The notes beneath the pieces are model-generated. The model did not search any database. It was not told where the DNA came from and saw nothing but the letters and a program-made list of their open reading frames with translations. Both the position numbers and the translations under genes were made by a program. Positions 33,577-44,035 of a stretch of 64,000 nt of DNA are shown here, piece by piece; the first letter of the stretch is position 1; every line of letters begins with the position of its first letter. The stretch covers positions 3,162,001-3,226,000 of the forward strand of contig NC_066275.1 of assembly GCF_905404315.1 (NCBI RefSeq), read 5' to 3'. Source of the DNA: Leptidea sinapis (Eukaryota > Arthropoda > Insecta > Lepidoptera > Pieridae).

Positions 33577-33739
33577 TTATTATCATCATTTCAGACGTCC
33601 ACTGCTGGACAAAAGGCCTCCCCCAAAGATTGCCATGACGATCGGCCCTGCGCTGCCCTCATCCAACGTACTCCGGCGATCTTGACAAGTTCGTCGGTCC
33701 ATCTTATGGGGAACTACCAACACTGCATCTTCCGGTACG
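33577..33739 (-). mobile_element. RTE-type non-LTR retrotransposon, 3' coding fragment
   Basis: The plus-strand text GACGTCCACTGCTGGACAAA and CCATGACGATCGGCCCTGCG is the complement of the RTE C-terminus (VQQW…, then …AAQDR-type codons). It breaks off at CTTCCGGTACGT and is followed directly by another LINE's 3' end. Confidence 0.8.
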
Positions 33740-33798
33740 TTTTTTTTGTTCATTTGTACATTTTTCTTGCCCGTTTGCCCCCTCTTATATAAAAAATA
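33740..33798 (+). mobile_element. LINE 3'-terminal fragment
   Basis: GCCCGTTTGCCCCCTCTTAT followed by ATAAAAAATAA is a 3' end of the type I associate with Jockey-clade LINEs of Lepidoptera. It abuts the RTE fragment in the opposite orientation, which suggests a nested or twin-priming junction. Confidence 0.5.
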
Positions 33799-35179
33799 AC
33801 TCCCACAGTATATAAATCGTACTAAATTCCAAAATATGTTGTTCTTCTTGCAAGAGTGATCGAAACTCTTCAGCGTCTTACCTTCAAGTGTCACTCGAAA
33901 TGTCGTAATGTTTTATACTGCGACACCGCAACATTAATTATGCGACTAATTTATTTCGGCTTTTGATTCGGAGAAAACGTTAATTAATAATTGAATATTC
34001 GTGCGTGACTAAAAAGCCTAAATTGTAGCTTGGCGTTTTATAGCAGTGGTATTAATACGATAAGTTCTAGAATATATATTTTTGTATGGATTGTTGTGAT
34101 TTTCAGCTTTAACTTAGCACTTAACTTCAAAATGGTAAAAAAAATATTTAATATTCACTTTTGATGTTGATATTTTGGTCAAACATCTAATCGCTAATAT
34201 ATCGCGACGAGCATGGTGCATTAAAAAAAATATATGAGTGCAGGTTTTTACGATGCGCGGGCACAGCGTTTCTATTTTGCAATTCATTTATATTATAAAA
34301 TTCTATAGAGTTATTTTGTTTAGCAATAACAAAAACGTTTAACTTCTAACGTGCGTGCATAAGAACACAAACACTTAATTTTTTAGTGGATCATGTTTTA
34401 TTATTTACATTATGCCATAATTATATATTTTCATACTTATTTTCTGTACAATAGAGTTTCGAGTTTTCACACCTATGAGATATCCCACAGCAGCAATTTC
34501 ATTTAATACCCTTATCGTGAGTGTATATTTGAATTCGGTATTTACTTTGGATTTTTTTTTTTGTTTATACATAGGTCTGATGGTATAGGCCTCATACGCA
34601 GGAAGTAGTCACCAATAATCCTAAATCCAATCCTCGGCCTACCCCTATGAGTTATTTAAGTTGAACTTAATACACGTTGTAGGTTTATTCACACCCCGGC
34701 TAGTATTATTTTATTCAAGGAACCACATTATACATTCGAAACACTCATGTACATGCGAGATTTCCATAAAATTTGCATAATCCAAGCCCCGCGGGCAGCG
34801 GCAGGGTACTAACCGGGCATCCCTCATTGCTTTAACTCAGACCAATAAAATTAAAAGACGGAGCAGATTGACGTTGTCGAACAGCAATCAAAATACAACT
34901 TATTCTTCGTATACCAATTTAAAGGGGAGAATTCTCACAGTAAAAAACAAAACTTAAAATAAAATCCTTTTGATGCCACCGTAACGGCAATATTTGTTTG
35001 CAGCAATCTTTTAATTTTTCTTCATTTCGTTAGTTGGGTTTATTTCGATTTTATTGCGCAGCCATGTTTTGATTTGGGCACGATACAGCAGTGATTCGGT
35101 CCATAAACTACAGTATCAAATCCAGCAATCTTGACTACTTTGCCTGCAATATAATTAGCCAGGGAACTGCAGTGCTAAA
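33799..35179. other. Unassigned DNA
   Basis: Mostly AT-rich. A T-run at 34553-34563 precedes an unassigned, slightly GC-richer stretch (34570-34830). No gene was recognised. Confidence 0.4.
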
Positions 35180-35474
35180 TTTTTTTTTAATGAAAATAAG
35201 GGACGAGACGAGCAGGACATTCAGCTGATGGTAATTGATACGCCCTGCCTATTACAATGTAGTGCAGCTCAGGATTCTTGAAAATTCCAAAATTTCTGAT
35301 CGGCACTAGAATTGCGCTCGTCTCCTTGAGACATAAGATGTTAACTCTCATTTGTAATTTCACTAGCTCCGGCGGCCCTTCAGACCGAAACACAGTTATG
35401 CTTACATATTACTACTTCACGGCAGAAATAGACGCCGTTGTGGCTTTCGTGTGCAAAGGAGCCTCCTACAGTTG
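35180..35474 (-). mobile_element. Short A-tailed SINE-like element, copy 9
   Basis: Minus-strand copy from the T-run (A-tail) to the complement of CAACTGTAGGAGGCTCC. It has lost the segment equivalent to GGTACCCATAATCTAGCC. Confidence 0.87.
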
Positions 35475-36719
35475 TAGGTTTACTCTGGTTTCCTCGTGTT
35501 TGCAAGGGATTAGAGTGCGTACATTTTAGTAAAAGAACAGAGTTGTTGCAGGAGAGCAGATATAAGACCTCCTTTTGGAACAGTTACTTTTGAAGGTCTT
35601 TTCATGAAATATCTGTTATTCTTGATACTTTTGATTTGGCCTATTGTTTAATATTTTATTTGATTATAGATTCAATGGGCATTTCTACCTTTCCTAACAC
35701 TAATCAACATTTATTCTTTAATATTATATACATAGCACTATCATGTGAAATTTTCCCACCATCTTCTCAATAAATAATAATATAATCAAAGAACCACAAC
35801 ATTCCCTTTTTATCATCTATTTCTTCTTATTCTTTAAATAATTACTCTATCTTTTCATCATCGTTTTGTACTGCTAATCAAATAAGCTTTCATTGTTTTT
35901 CTTAAACTCAGCATTCATTGTCATAGGAGATCGTATGATTCCACACGTCTCTATAACAGGCCTGATGTGCCTTATTGGGTCTCACAAGAAAGTCTAATTT
36001 AGGTGCGCAGATACGCGTGCTAGGCTCCAGCCTAATAAATATTTTGCGAATATTTAATGTGTTCACGAGCTTTCACACTCAAAACCAAAGCCAGAACTCC
36101 GACTAATCGAAATACCTTTGGACACAAATATCCATTTGATCCATATTATAGACAATACACGAATAAATATCCGCTTGCGTTATGTATCTAATAATAAATC
36201 ATAATAATCTAGTAATAAAAAGAAAGAGAAAGAAATAACTTATTTTTTAAGAGGTTCCGTCTAATCTATACATAATTCTAGGGGCCAGTTGTTTTGCTAT
36301 TCAATAACATTATTGGAACCCGTGACAAATCGCTTTGTGGCTAGACGGGATTGAAACCTAGCCGTATTTTGTTAATGTACTGATGAGAAAAATATTTTTG
36401 TATCTTTATATTTTTGATTGCTTAATATGAATTTCAATTCTACAGGTCATGGAATTTATAAAGCGTTTCTTGATTAATAAAAGAAATAAATAATATCCTC
36501 GGGCATAAAATACTTTTGGAAACAGCAATGCATCTGAAGATTTATAATTGAGTTTTGAGATAAGAATTATATTAAGATTATTAGAGATATTTAAAATTCG
36601 AACGATAGGGTTGCAATGGAATATATACTACTTGCAATCTTTAAATAAAAAAAATGGCGGTAAAACAAAGGCGGTTTTAAGTAGCAATATTGTATATTTG
36701 CTTAAAAAGAGCCTAAAAA
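35475..36719. other. AT-rich DNA without a recognised feature
   Basis: Nothing recognised. The slightly GC-richer zone 35930-36120 shows no domain. Confidence 0.4.
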
Positions 36720-36850
36720 AAGAATGCCGGGAGAGATTCTTGCACGGCTTCTTCTCTCTCAGTGCGCCATTTGTTTCCGAATGTTAGAAGTGACATCAAA
36801 AATAAATCTAAAGGAATCAATTTTGAGAAAATAACTGCATTTTATCCTTT
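36720..36850 (+). mobile_element. LINE 3' untranslated fragment
   Basis: GCCGGGAGAGATTCTTGCAC, GGCTTCTTCTCTCTCAGTGC and GCCATTTGTTTCCGAATG belong to a 3' end that I recall as repeated in lepidopteran genomes. The same theme (TTCTTGC…CTTCTTCTC…) occurs at 18.6, 45.9, 47.9 and 49.2 kb. Confidence 0.5.
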
Positions 36851-37184
36851 TTATGCTTTAAGTGATTAAATACAAACCCTAATTTATTTAGCTTAAATTT
36901 TATTAGTTAATTTAGCCTTGCTGTATGATTCTGAAGAGAACTAGGTCGGGTTTTTATTTTTTGTATGATTTATAAACCGGCACAGTTTTCTACGTGACGG
37001 GATTGTGTAAGGCCGGACTGAAAAACAGAGTTGTGGACAAAGTTGCGATATGTTGTAACAACTGTAAAAACAACCTACATTCGCTTGAAAACTGGTGCTA
37101 CTGCTGAAGTACAGCTAGGATATATTTATTTATTTGAAATAATAGTTTTGTTATCTTGTTCTAGATGAAGCGATATATATACTA
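36851..37184. other. AT-rich DNA without a recognised feature
   Basis: Nothing recognised. Confidence 0.4.
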
Positions 37185-37605
37185 GCTGACCCAGCAAACG
37201 TTGTATTGCCATGTATAGTAATAAAAAAAGTTCAATAATTAAAATTTTTGGGGCATAAAAAATAGATGACGACCGATTCTCAGACCTATCAAATATTTCG
37301 TACTTAAAATTTATCATACTACAATAATTATTGCATTCGATTGCCATCTTGCAACCCTATAGCGGATATGTGGATGGAAAAGTATAATATAAAATCGCGA
37401 TACAAAAATAATTGTAGATCGTAGAAGGGCGAAAATTTGAAGTTATATGTATTTTTCAATGCTGAATATTAATAGAATGAAAATAGATGTTGGCCGATTC
37501 TCAGACCTACCCGATATGCACACAAAATTTTATACAAATCGGTTCAGCCGCTTCGAAGGAGTTGGGTAACAAACACCGGGACACGAGAATTTTATATATA
37601 CGTTT
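37185..37605 (+). repeat. CTAG-ended interspersed repeat
   Basis: Head CTAGCTGACCCAGCAAACG, body with GATTGCCATCTTGCAACCC and GATCGTAGAAGGGCGAAAA, end AATCGGTTCAGCCG...GGGACACGAGAATTTTATAT. A second GTTGGCCGATTCTCAGACC at about 37487 shows an internal repeat of the ATTCTCAGACCTA segment seen at 37275. Confidence 0.8.
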
Positions 37606-37620
37606 TAAATGTTTACACTT

Positions 37621-37745
37621 GCGTACACCTTCCTTAAAGACCGGCAACGCTCTTATGATTCCTATGGTGTTGCAAGAGAATGTCGGCGATGGTGATCACT
37701 TAACACCAAGTGGGTCATCTCGTTTGTCCTTTTCCATAAAAAAAT
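37621..37745 (+). mobile_element. Jockey-like LINE, 3' fragment
   Basis: GCGTACACCTTCCTTAAAG, GTGATCACTTAACACCAAG and TTTTCCATAAAAAAA. About 125 bp remain, inserted just after the tail of the CTAG-ended repeat. Confidence 0.8.
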
Positions 37746-38060
37746 ATATAAAATAAAAAAAGATTACTAAATTTTATCAATAATTTTTAATGAAGTCTTT
37801 ATACATATTATATGTTAGATTTTTTTAAAACATTGTTATCAAAATGTTTTTGGGATAAAAGGAAATACTCGTAATAGGTAAAAGTATGTTAAGCGAGTGA
37901 GCACGATATGTGAGCCGAGAGTGTAATGAATGATCACCACTGCACACGCCATTCATACCACGTTTTTCAACACACTTGGTTTGTACACGAATATAACCTT
38001 TTATGCTACCTTGCTACAAAAAATAAGAGATAAAAGATAAAAAGAGGAAGGTATTTTTTT
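37746..38060. other. AT-rich DNA without a recognised feature
   Basis: Nothing recognised. Confidence 0.4.
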
Positions 38061-38453
38061 TGGAGTCGGTGTCAGCCAAGATAGGTTTGTAACTACATAT
38101 ATCTAGTAATTTCTCTGATTAACGCGAGTGTTACACATTTAAATAAAACACTTTTAAAAGATTAAAACGCGTGTAATTGTAACGGTTTTTACATAAGATG
38201 TTTGCGTAGAATTACACGCGTTTTAATCCTTTAAAAGTGTTTTATTTAAACGAGAGAGTGAGATGTGCTTGAGTCGTGAGGAGGCGAGAGGCGAGAGCGG
38301 GTCGCGGCGGAAGGACACCGATTCCAAACATAACATTAATCGTATCTAGAATTAGATTATTTAATTAGATTGTATAAAAATACACAATTATTTTTATACT
38401 TTTTAGTGCATATTATATCTATTCTTTGGGAATAGTGTTTTTGAAGTCGGTTG
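38061..38453 (+). mobile_element. Inverted-repeat element, left arm lost, interrupted by a PLE fold-back
   Basis: Shares GGAGTCGGTGT, GGTTTGTAACTACA, GAGATGTGCTTGAGTCGT and the whole right arm (TAGAATTAGATT through GTGTTTTTGAAGTCGGTTG) with the element at 50.2-50.6 kb. The two copies are interrupted relative to one another at 38105-38260 by the PLE hairpin. Confidence 0.8.
38119..38255. mobile_element. Solo PLE terminal fold-back
   Basis: The arms 38138-38178 and 38210-38250 pair over 41 bases with one mismatch. They match the 49-bp ends of the PLE at 27.0-28.0 kb, including the outer ACGCGAGTGTTACACATTT. No internal PLE sequence remains. Confidence 0.85.
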
Positions 38454-38803
38454 TGTTTTTGTTATTTTTTTTTTTAGATGCTTTGGGCAAACATTGTTCG
38501 CAACTATGTTTTAAAAACTAAAACTGCGACGTAGGAGTAAAACATACTGTACTATCGCTTTGTACTTTACATCAATGATACAATTTGTTTACAACAGACC
38601 AGTAGACCTATGTTTCACTGATATTTCATGGTTCGATTAGTATTTCCCGCGAAGAAAACCGCCGTATCACTTGCTCTTCTTTCTGCATTTGATTATTTAT
38701 TGTCTGTTTTGTATTATGAGTCTAGAAGAGATGTTATAAGAGCGACGGCACGAGTCAGTGATGAAAGTTTCTTTATTCGAACTATTTTCAGTTTGCCAAT
38801 AGG
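38454..38803. other. Unassigned DNA
   Basis: Contains a T-run at 38465-38475 and a 77-codon frame from 38628 that continues into the next repeat. No recognised domain. Confidence 0.4.
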
Positions 38804-39091
38804 AGGCTACTTTACACAGTCGGCTAGGTGGCTACCATTGCGGCACCCTACTCTGCCGTGAAATAGTAATGCGCTAGTCTTATTGTGTTTTGGTTTCGAG
38901 GGTGCCGCAACCAGTCAAATCATTGGGCTAATCAGACTAAGCATCTTATGTCTCAAAGTGACGAGCGCAATTACAATGCCGTTTAGAATTTTGGGTTTTA
39001 AAGGAGTCCTGAAGGCACTGTATTATTATGCTGGGCTTTTAATTAACCATAAGATGAAAGTCATCTCGTCGATTATTATCATTAAAAAAAA
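38804..39091 (+). mobile_element. Short A-tailed SINE-like element, copy 10
   Basis: A diverged copy (CCAATAGGAGGCTACTTTAC start). Its tail ATTAAAAAAAA runs straight into a LINE coding fragment. Stem sequences are weakened (TGCCGTTTAG against CTGAAGGCA). Confidence 0.8.
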
Positions 39092-39448
39092 TTCTGTGAA
39101 CGGCTGGATCACTTGGCGTTGCATAGAGACGTCGCTTCATTGTGTGTCTTCTACCGCATTTATTACGCGGAGTGTTCCGAAGAGGTGTTTCACCTGATTC
39201 CTGCCGCCGTATTCCACCTTCGCACGACACGCCATAAGTAAGGATATCATCCCCATCTAGATGTGTGGCGGTCCTCCACAGTGCGATTTTTAAGGAGCTT
39301 TCTTCCACGTACTAAAAAACTGTGGAATGAACTTCCTTGTGCTGTATTTCCGGGACTATACGACATGGGTACCCTCAAAAAAAGCGCGTGCGGAAGGTCC
39401 TTAAAGGCCGGCAACGCTTTTGTGATTGCTCTGGTTTTGCAAAAAAAA
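39092..39448 (+). pseudogene. Jockey-like LINE reverse transcriptase C-terminus
   Basis: Reads VNGWITWRCIET-like sequence out of frame, with the segments equivalent to ERLDHLALRRDVASLCVFYR, LIPAAVFHLRTTRHK and VRFLRSFLPRTKKLWNELPC intact in places. AVFPGLYDMGTLKKSACG ends the clear similarity, and the 3' end GTGATCACTTAA is missing. The fragment begins at the very base after the A-tail of copy 10. Confidence 0.85.
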
Positions 39449-40036
39449 TCTCAAATCGAAGGATGTGTCACTATAAAACGTAAACCATTTCTAACCTCGG
39501 TACTTAACGAGATTATAAATGGTTTTAATGTAATGCTTAACTAAAGCCAATATTAACAACAAATTAAAACAAATTAAAGTAAATCCAGTCACAGACTTGT
39601 ATAGACTCCGAGAGCGCATCACAAACGGTTCTATTAACTGAAACCTAACATGAAAACAAACTCACTCACCGAACAAATTCCTTTGAAAAACTTATTCAAA
39701 TAAGTCTTCCGTCTTCATAATTTACAAGCGAAATAAATAAAAAGTCACGACAAATTTATTTCTCCATCGCGCCTCGTTATACGCGAAAAGGGCTTAATAT
39801 TTTTATTTATTCAAACGACAGCCGCTTAATTAGTTGGTTTGCTTTATAAACATTTCCTTTGCTTATATCGGAGTTTAAAAAATATATCATTACAAAATGT
39901 AACGTTGGTTCTGTTTAAAGCAAGAGAAATCGCCATCACAAAAGTCATATTTTAAGTTCATACCGAGTGGTCTGCCTTTCAACAACAGGGTTAAAGATTC
40001 AATCATTGCTGATATCTATATAAACATCATAGCATA
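39449..40036. other. AT-rich DNA without a recognised feature
   Basis: Nothing recognised. Confidence 0.4.
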
Positions 40037-40350
40037 AATGAATTTTATCACTCAGATAAGATTATCTGAGTGATAAAATTCATTCTTGTTCCAGAAATCG
40101 GCGAGTCAACAGCTCCTGAGGATGCTTCGTGCAGCGACGAAACACATGTCAATATGGATTCGGGTTACACATTACTAACTAACCCGAGCTTTCAGTCAAG
40201 ATTTCAGAGAAAGCCACTTCTTTGGTGGAGGTCGCGCTTAACCCTTAAGTCAAAACTATTCGGGCGGGCGGAATGTGCATTCTGCATCTACATACCCTAA
40301 ATAATAGTATACTAACAAAAATTAAACAAATTAACACTTAATATTATGGA
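40037..40350 (+). mobile_element. PLE-related tail: perfect palindrome plus ribozyme-like motif
   Basis: A perfect palindrome (40037-40084: 23-nt arms, 2-nt centre) leads into CTCCTGAGGATGCTTCGTG at 40113 and CGACGAAACACATGTC, ending 40150. Downstream come GAGAAAGCCACTTCTTTGG, GCATTCTGCATCTACATACC and AATTAACACTTAATATTATGG, which match the family tail seen at 43.9 and 57.5 kb. A 76-codon frame over it is a coincidence. Confidence 0.7.
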
Positions 40351-40412
40351 TTTCTGCATGCTCATCAAAAGACAGATTAAAGGTACAAATTAAATAATTA
40401 ATAATTATTAAT

Positions 40413-40546
40413 AAAAAGCGCGTACACCTTCTTTAAAGCCGGCAACGCTCCTGAGATTCCTGGAGTTGCAAGAGAGTGTGGGTGGCGGTGATCACTTAAG
40501 ACCAGGTAACCCGTACGCTCATTTGTCCTTATTTCCCATAAAAAAT
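40413..40546 (+). mobile_element. Jockey-like LINE, 3' fragment
   Basis: AAAGCGCGTACACCTTCTTT, GTGATCACTTAAGACCAGG and CATAAAAAATG. About 130 bp, 3' end complete. Confidence 0.8.
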
Positions 40547-41269
40547 GTAAGCAGGCAAAGTCGCGGACTTCCGCACGTCATTATAAAAAGTTTTTCTATT
40601 ACTGTGTGTCGCAATGATCTATAACTTGCTCAAGAACAGTATATATATTATATAAGATTAATTATTAATGAAGTTATATATATTTGTCTATTTCGTTGAA
40701 TATAAAATATATTGGATTATTTGTAAATATACTAAGAATAAACAGACATAATATTGACACCTGTAAATATTTTAATGTCACCTCTGCAATTCGTTCATCT
40801 ATATCACCTCTAAGAGACTGACAGCAGTCTATCGATATCAATGATTTACGTGAAGGCGTTAAAAAATGATTGTTTTTGGTAAATTACGGCTAAAAACGCT
40901 GATGCTAAAAATTGGAGCCGATTTCGAGACTTACAAAATAATGAAAGTTGAGAAGATGCATTTAGTGAAATTTAATAATACGGTTATTGAACGATCTTTA
41001 TTGTGATTTCCCATACTAGATTCGCTTTACAAACTGCTATTCGTGCCGAAGATTACGAAGGCTGCAGAATTAAAACTCGCACATACAAAGAGTCGAATCA
41101 ACACGCCAAGGTTTACGTACCATGTGTAATGGACGGCTAGCTTAGCGGTACACTTGGCGAATTATGCGCGCCAATGGCGTATACTGTGTAGGCTTAGGTC
41201 CAAATCCACATCGTCCGAGAATTTTCGAACAATAAAAAATCATTATGTATGTTCTTAGGAGAACTAAAG
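40547..41269. other. AT-rich DNA without a recognised feature
   Basis: Nothing recognised. The piece just before 41270 may be further decayed RTE sequence. Confidence 0.4.
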
Positions 41270-41432
41270 TCACCGACATGATTGTGAAACTGAAGTGGCA
41301 CTGGGCAGGGCACATAGTTCGACGGATAGATGGCCGTTGAGACAGTAAAGTCCTCGAATGGCCCCCCACAAGATGGACCAACGATCTGGTCAAGATCGCC
41401 GGAATACGTTGGATGAGAGCAGCGCAACGATA
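41270..41432 (+). mobile_element. RTE-type non-LTR retrotransposon, coding fragment
   Basis: Encodes, with breaks, an MIVKLKWHWAGHIVRRIDGR-like run, then RWTNDLVKIAGIRWMRAAQR-like codons. The part between them is shortened by a deletion. No catalytic residues are included. Confidence 0.8.
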
Positions 41433-41639
41433 TCAAATTAGAATTATATAATTTCAAAGATATCGTCAGAAATTTTAGCAGGTAAGACAACTTATGCAGC
41501 GGTAGTAGATGATAAAGGTATCATCATAAGACCTTTAATAATGTTCAATTATATTTTCTAAAGAACTGATATAATAATTTCATTTCGACCACATGGCCAA
41601 GACAAGCATATTTTACAAAAATTCGAACAGGAAACTAAG

Positions 41640-41895
41640 GTAAAGTATTGGGTCTCGGATTACGCCCCAGCGCTCAACAAAGCTAACCGTTCGAGTGACA
41701 CATGGTCCATAAATCTTAGTATGTTTGTTTAACTCTCGGGATGTGGTACCATCTACAGGATATACATTATAGCAATAAACTGCTAAACACCAAAAACTCC
41801 ATATAACATTTTGAAACTGACTTGAGATGTCACTCTTTCAAATCTAATATTTATTTTTAACTTTTTAGTACGAGTCCCACATCGCACTTTAAATT
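41640..41895 (-). repeat. Composite tRNA-like SINE, with inverted end
   Basis: The body (CTCGGGATGTGGTACCATC, CTTGAGATGTCACTCTTTC) is oriented as at 7.4 kb. At 41870-41890 the B-box-like end TACGAGTCCCACATCG lies in the opposite direction, so head and body are inverted relative to one another. Confidence 0.6.
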
Positions 41896-43172
41896 ATGGT
41901 AAAAAACTATATTTGGATATTTTTTCAAGTTAAAACATTTTTACTAAAAATAGGATATGAAAATCACTTATTGAAACTTAAAAGTACTACCCATTCCAGA
42001 TATGAATGCCTCAGACCTGAGAAGAACGAACGCATGAAACTCAGCGGGCATCTTTGTTTAATAAAATTTCGTTACAATCAAATTTATAATTTAAATAGCT
42101 GACGGCGGTCGCTCCATTCCCAATCTGTGATATCAATGAAAATGTCATTAATGATATAGTAAATCTACCACGCAAACATCTTTTAACAATTCAATTTTCC
42201 TTCCCTTTCAACCCTTTCCGTTTAGTTCCAGAAGTAAAGGAGATAACTTAAAAATAACAAATTATTTAAGGTATCGTCATTAAAGGTAAAGTAAAAGTGA
42301 AAAAATATTTTTTTTTTAAATAATTCTGTACGAACTAGTTAAACACAGACAATAGGCACTCCTTTATCCAGTTAAATCATCTAATTTAAACAGCCCATTC
42401 CCAACGCATTACAGCAAAGTGTGTTCCGACACTCAGTCAGAATCGTACTCGTTTTCCGCACACAGTTACTCAGTTGGTACGAGTGCGCCCTCAATCAAGA
42501 GTGAATCTCGGGGCTGCAAACATTTATCTGCGCGCCTGAGGGTTGTCACGGCACGGAATTACATCCATTTGTATGCAGATGTCAGGCGCGACGCCTTTGA
42601 CGCCATGCAAATAACTTGCGAAAATTAACTCATCGATATGAAACGTCCCCCTTGGATGTCTTGTGAGCATGAGTGTTAATTATTGTTTATATTAGAGGCA
42701 AACAGAGGCACGGATGCATTGCACGGTTTTAATTGAAACAGTGCAAGCAAAACAGGCATTGAGGTAAAAAGAACTATTTACAAGAAGAGAATAACGTTTT
42801 ACACATGATTAAGCATAATATGTCCAACAAGGGCATGATGTTAAGCAATTAAATAATAATGAAATCGCATAATTTAATATAGGTTACTATATATAATCTA
42901 GGTATATTATCAAAGCCGGGATATTACAATTTCACTAGTGATATTTTAATTAAACGGTAGATTTTCAATAGACTACATTTCTTACAAAATAATTTAGTGA
43001 TATTGTAAGACAATGATATTTTGACAATTTTACTGATCGTTAGTTTATGAGGCCGTCTCTTATTGGTCGTTATTGTACAGTCATAATTGTTAAGTAATGC
43101 ATTAGTGAAATCAACTAATTGTTATCGAACCGGCCCTGGTTCACTTGTAGGTCCCAAAAACAAATTAACACT
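41896..43172. other. Unassigned DNA with a GC-richer unique block
   Basis: The block 42418-42628 is the most complex unique sequence in this part. It contains ATTTGTATGCAGAT at about 42567 and a perfect octamer ATGCAAAT at about 42605 (POU-type site). A 69-codon frame covers it without any domain. It is a candidate for conserved regulatory DNA. Confidence 0.35.
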
Positions 43173-43370
43173 ATACAAATGATTTAAGTTTTCTTTAGTG
43201 TTCTTTCTAGATTTTGGCTAAACAGCACGTCCTGAAGTTGCCTCGTGTAGAGGCGAAACACATGTCGAATTGTTTTAAAAACAAATATTGGCGAAATTAA
43301 CACTAAAGAAAACTTAAATCATTTGTATAATTACGGATTTCCGCAAAGTAACGCCTAATTCAATATTTTT
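43173..43370 (+). mobile_element. Minimal PLE-related fold-back with ribozyme-like core
   Basis: Arms 43173-43202 and 43299-43328 are perfect 30-nt inverted copies (ATACAAATGATTTAAGTTTT...). They enclose 96 nt that hold CCTGAAGTTGCCTCGTGTAG and AGGCGAAACACATGTCG. The right arm runs on to ACGGATTTCCGCAAAGTAAC and GCCTAATTCAATA. No coding sequence fits inside, so this is a non-autonomous derivative. Confidence 0.75.
43230..43270 (+). ncRNA. Hammerhead-like motif, family 2 (candidate)
   Basis: CCTGAAG, two bases, GCCTC, loop GTGTA, GAGGC, then GAAAC. The 5-bp stem is perfect. Related copies are at 18376-18414, 40113-40150, 43839-43880 (minus) and 57401-57440. In the last, the base before GCCT is C rather than T, which would pair with G. 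The core fits a hammerhead only if one base is unpaired or the closing pair is Y-G. Confidence 0.4.
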
Positions 43371-43779
43371 TTTTTCAAATTAACACTGTTAATGCCAGAA
43401 CGGAATCAGTCCTTGCTCACTACTATTTCAATAATAATTTCAGATAGTTAATAGCATACACGCTTCAATGTTTAATACTATTATTTTGCAAATTGCGTAT
43501 GAAAAAAAAAAATTACCAATCAGAACGCTCGATGTCTCACACTGCTAGCTTCATTTGTAATATACCTAGATTTATTATAATATCTCTATAATCTCATTAC
43601 AATGTCACTTAACTGTTTAATTACAATATCACTAGTGAAATTGTGCTATCACGGCTTTGACAATATACCTACGACATATATAAGATGGGCAATAAATACA
43701 AATATACAGGTACCTAAATATTATCAGTTATTTGAAGTGCTAATTCCGCTAAGTTTTGTGAATCTACATGCAGAGTGCA

Positions 43780-44035
43780 CCTAGAATCCCCGACCGAACA
43801 ACCGAGTTAATCGGCATTGTAAAACTATGCTTCAACCAATTCGACACGTGTTCCGCCTCTGCACGAGGCATCCTCAGGAGATCTCTCTCTCAGCTTTCCG
43901 AACTCTGGAACGAGCCATTTCTTCGGCGGCCGTTAGGTGCATTTTGCATATAGATTTACCTTAGCGGAAATTATACTTAAGATAACAGTTAAATAATTAT
44001 TGATTTTTGCAAAATAGCGCGTAATGGAATAAATT
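43780..44035. mobile_element. PLE-related tail with inverted ribozyme-like motif
   Basis: The motif lies on the minus strand (43839-43880: complement of CTCCTGAGGATGCCTCGTGC and AGAGGCGGAACACGTGTCG). The 3' tail features AACGAGCCATTTCTTCGGCG, GCATTTTGCATATAGATTTA and TTGATTTTTGCAAAATAGCG follow in the plus direction. Motif and tail are therefore inverted relative to the copies at 40.1 and 57.4 kb. Confidence 0.6.
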
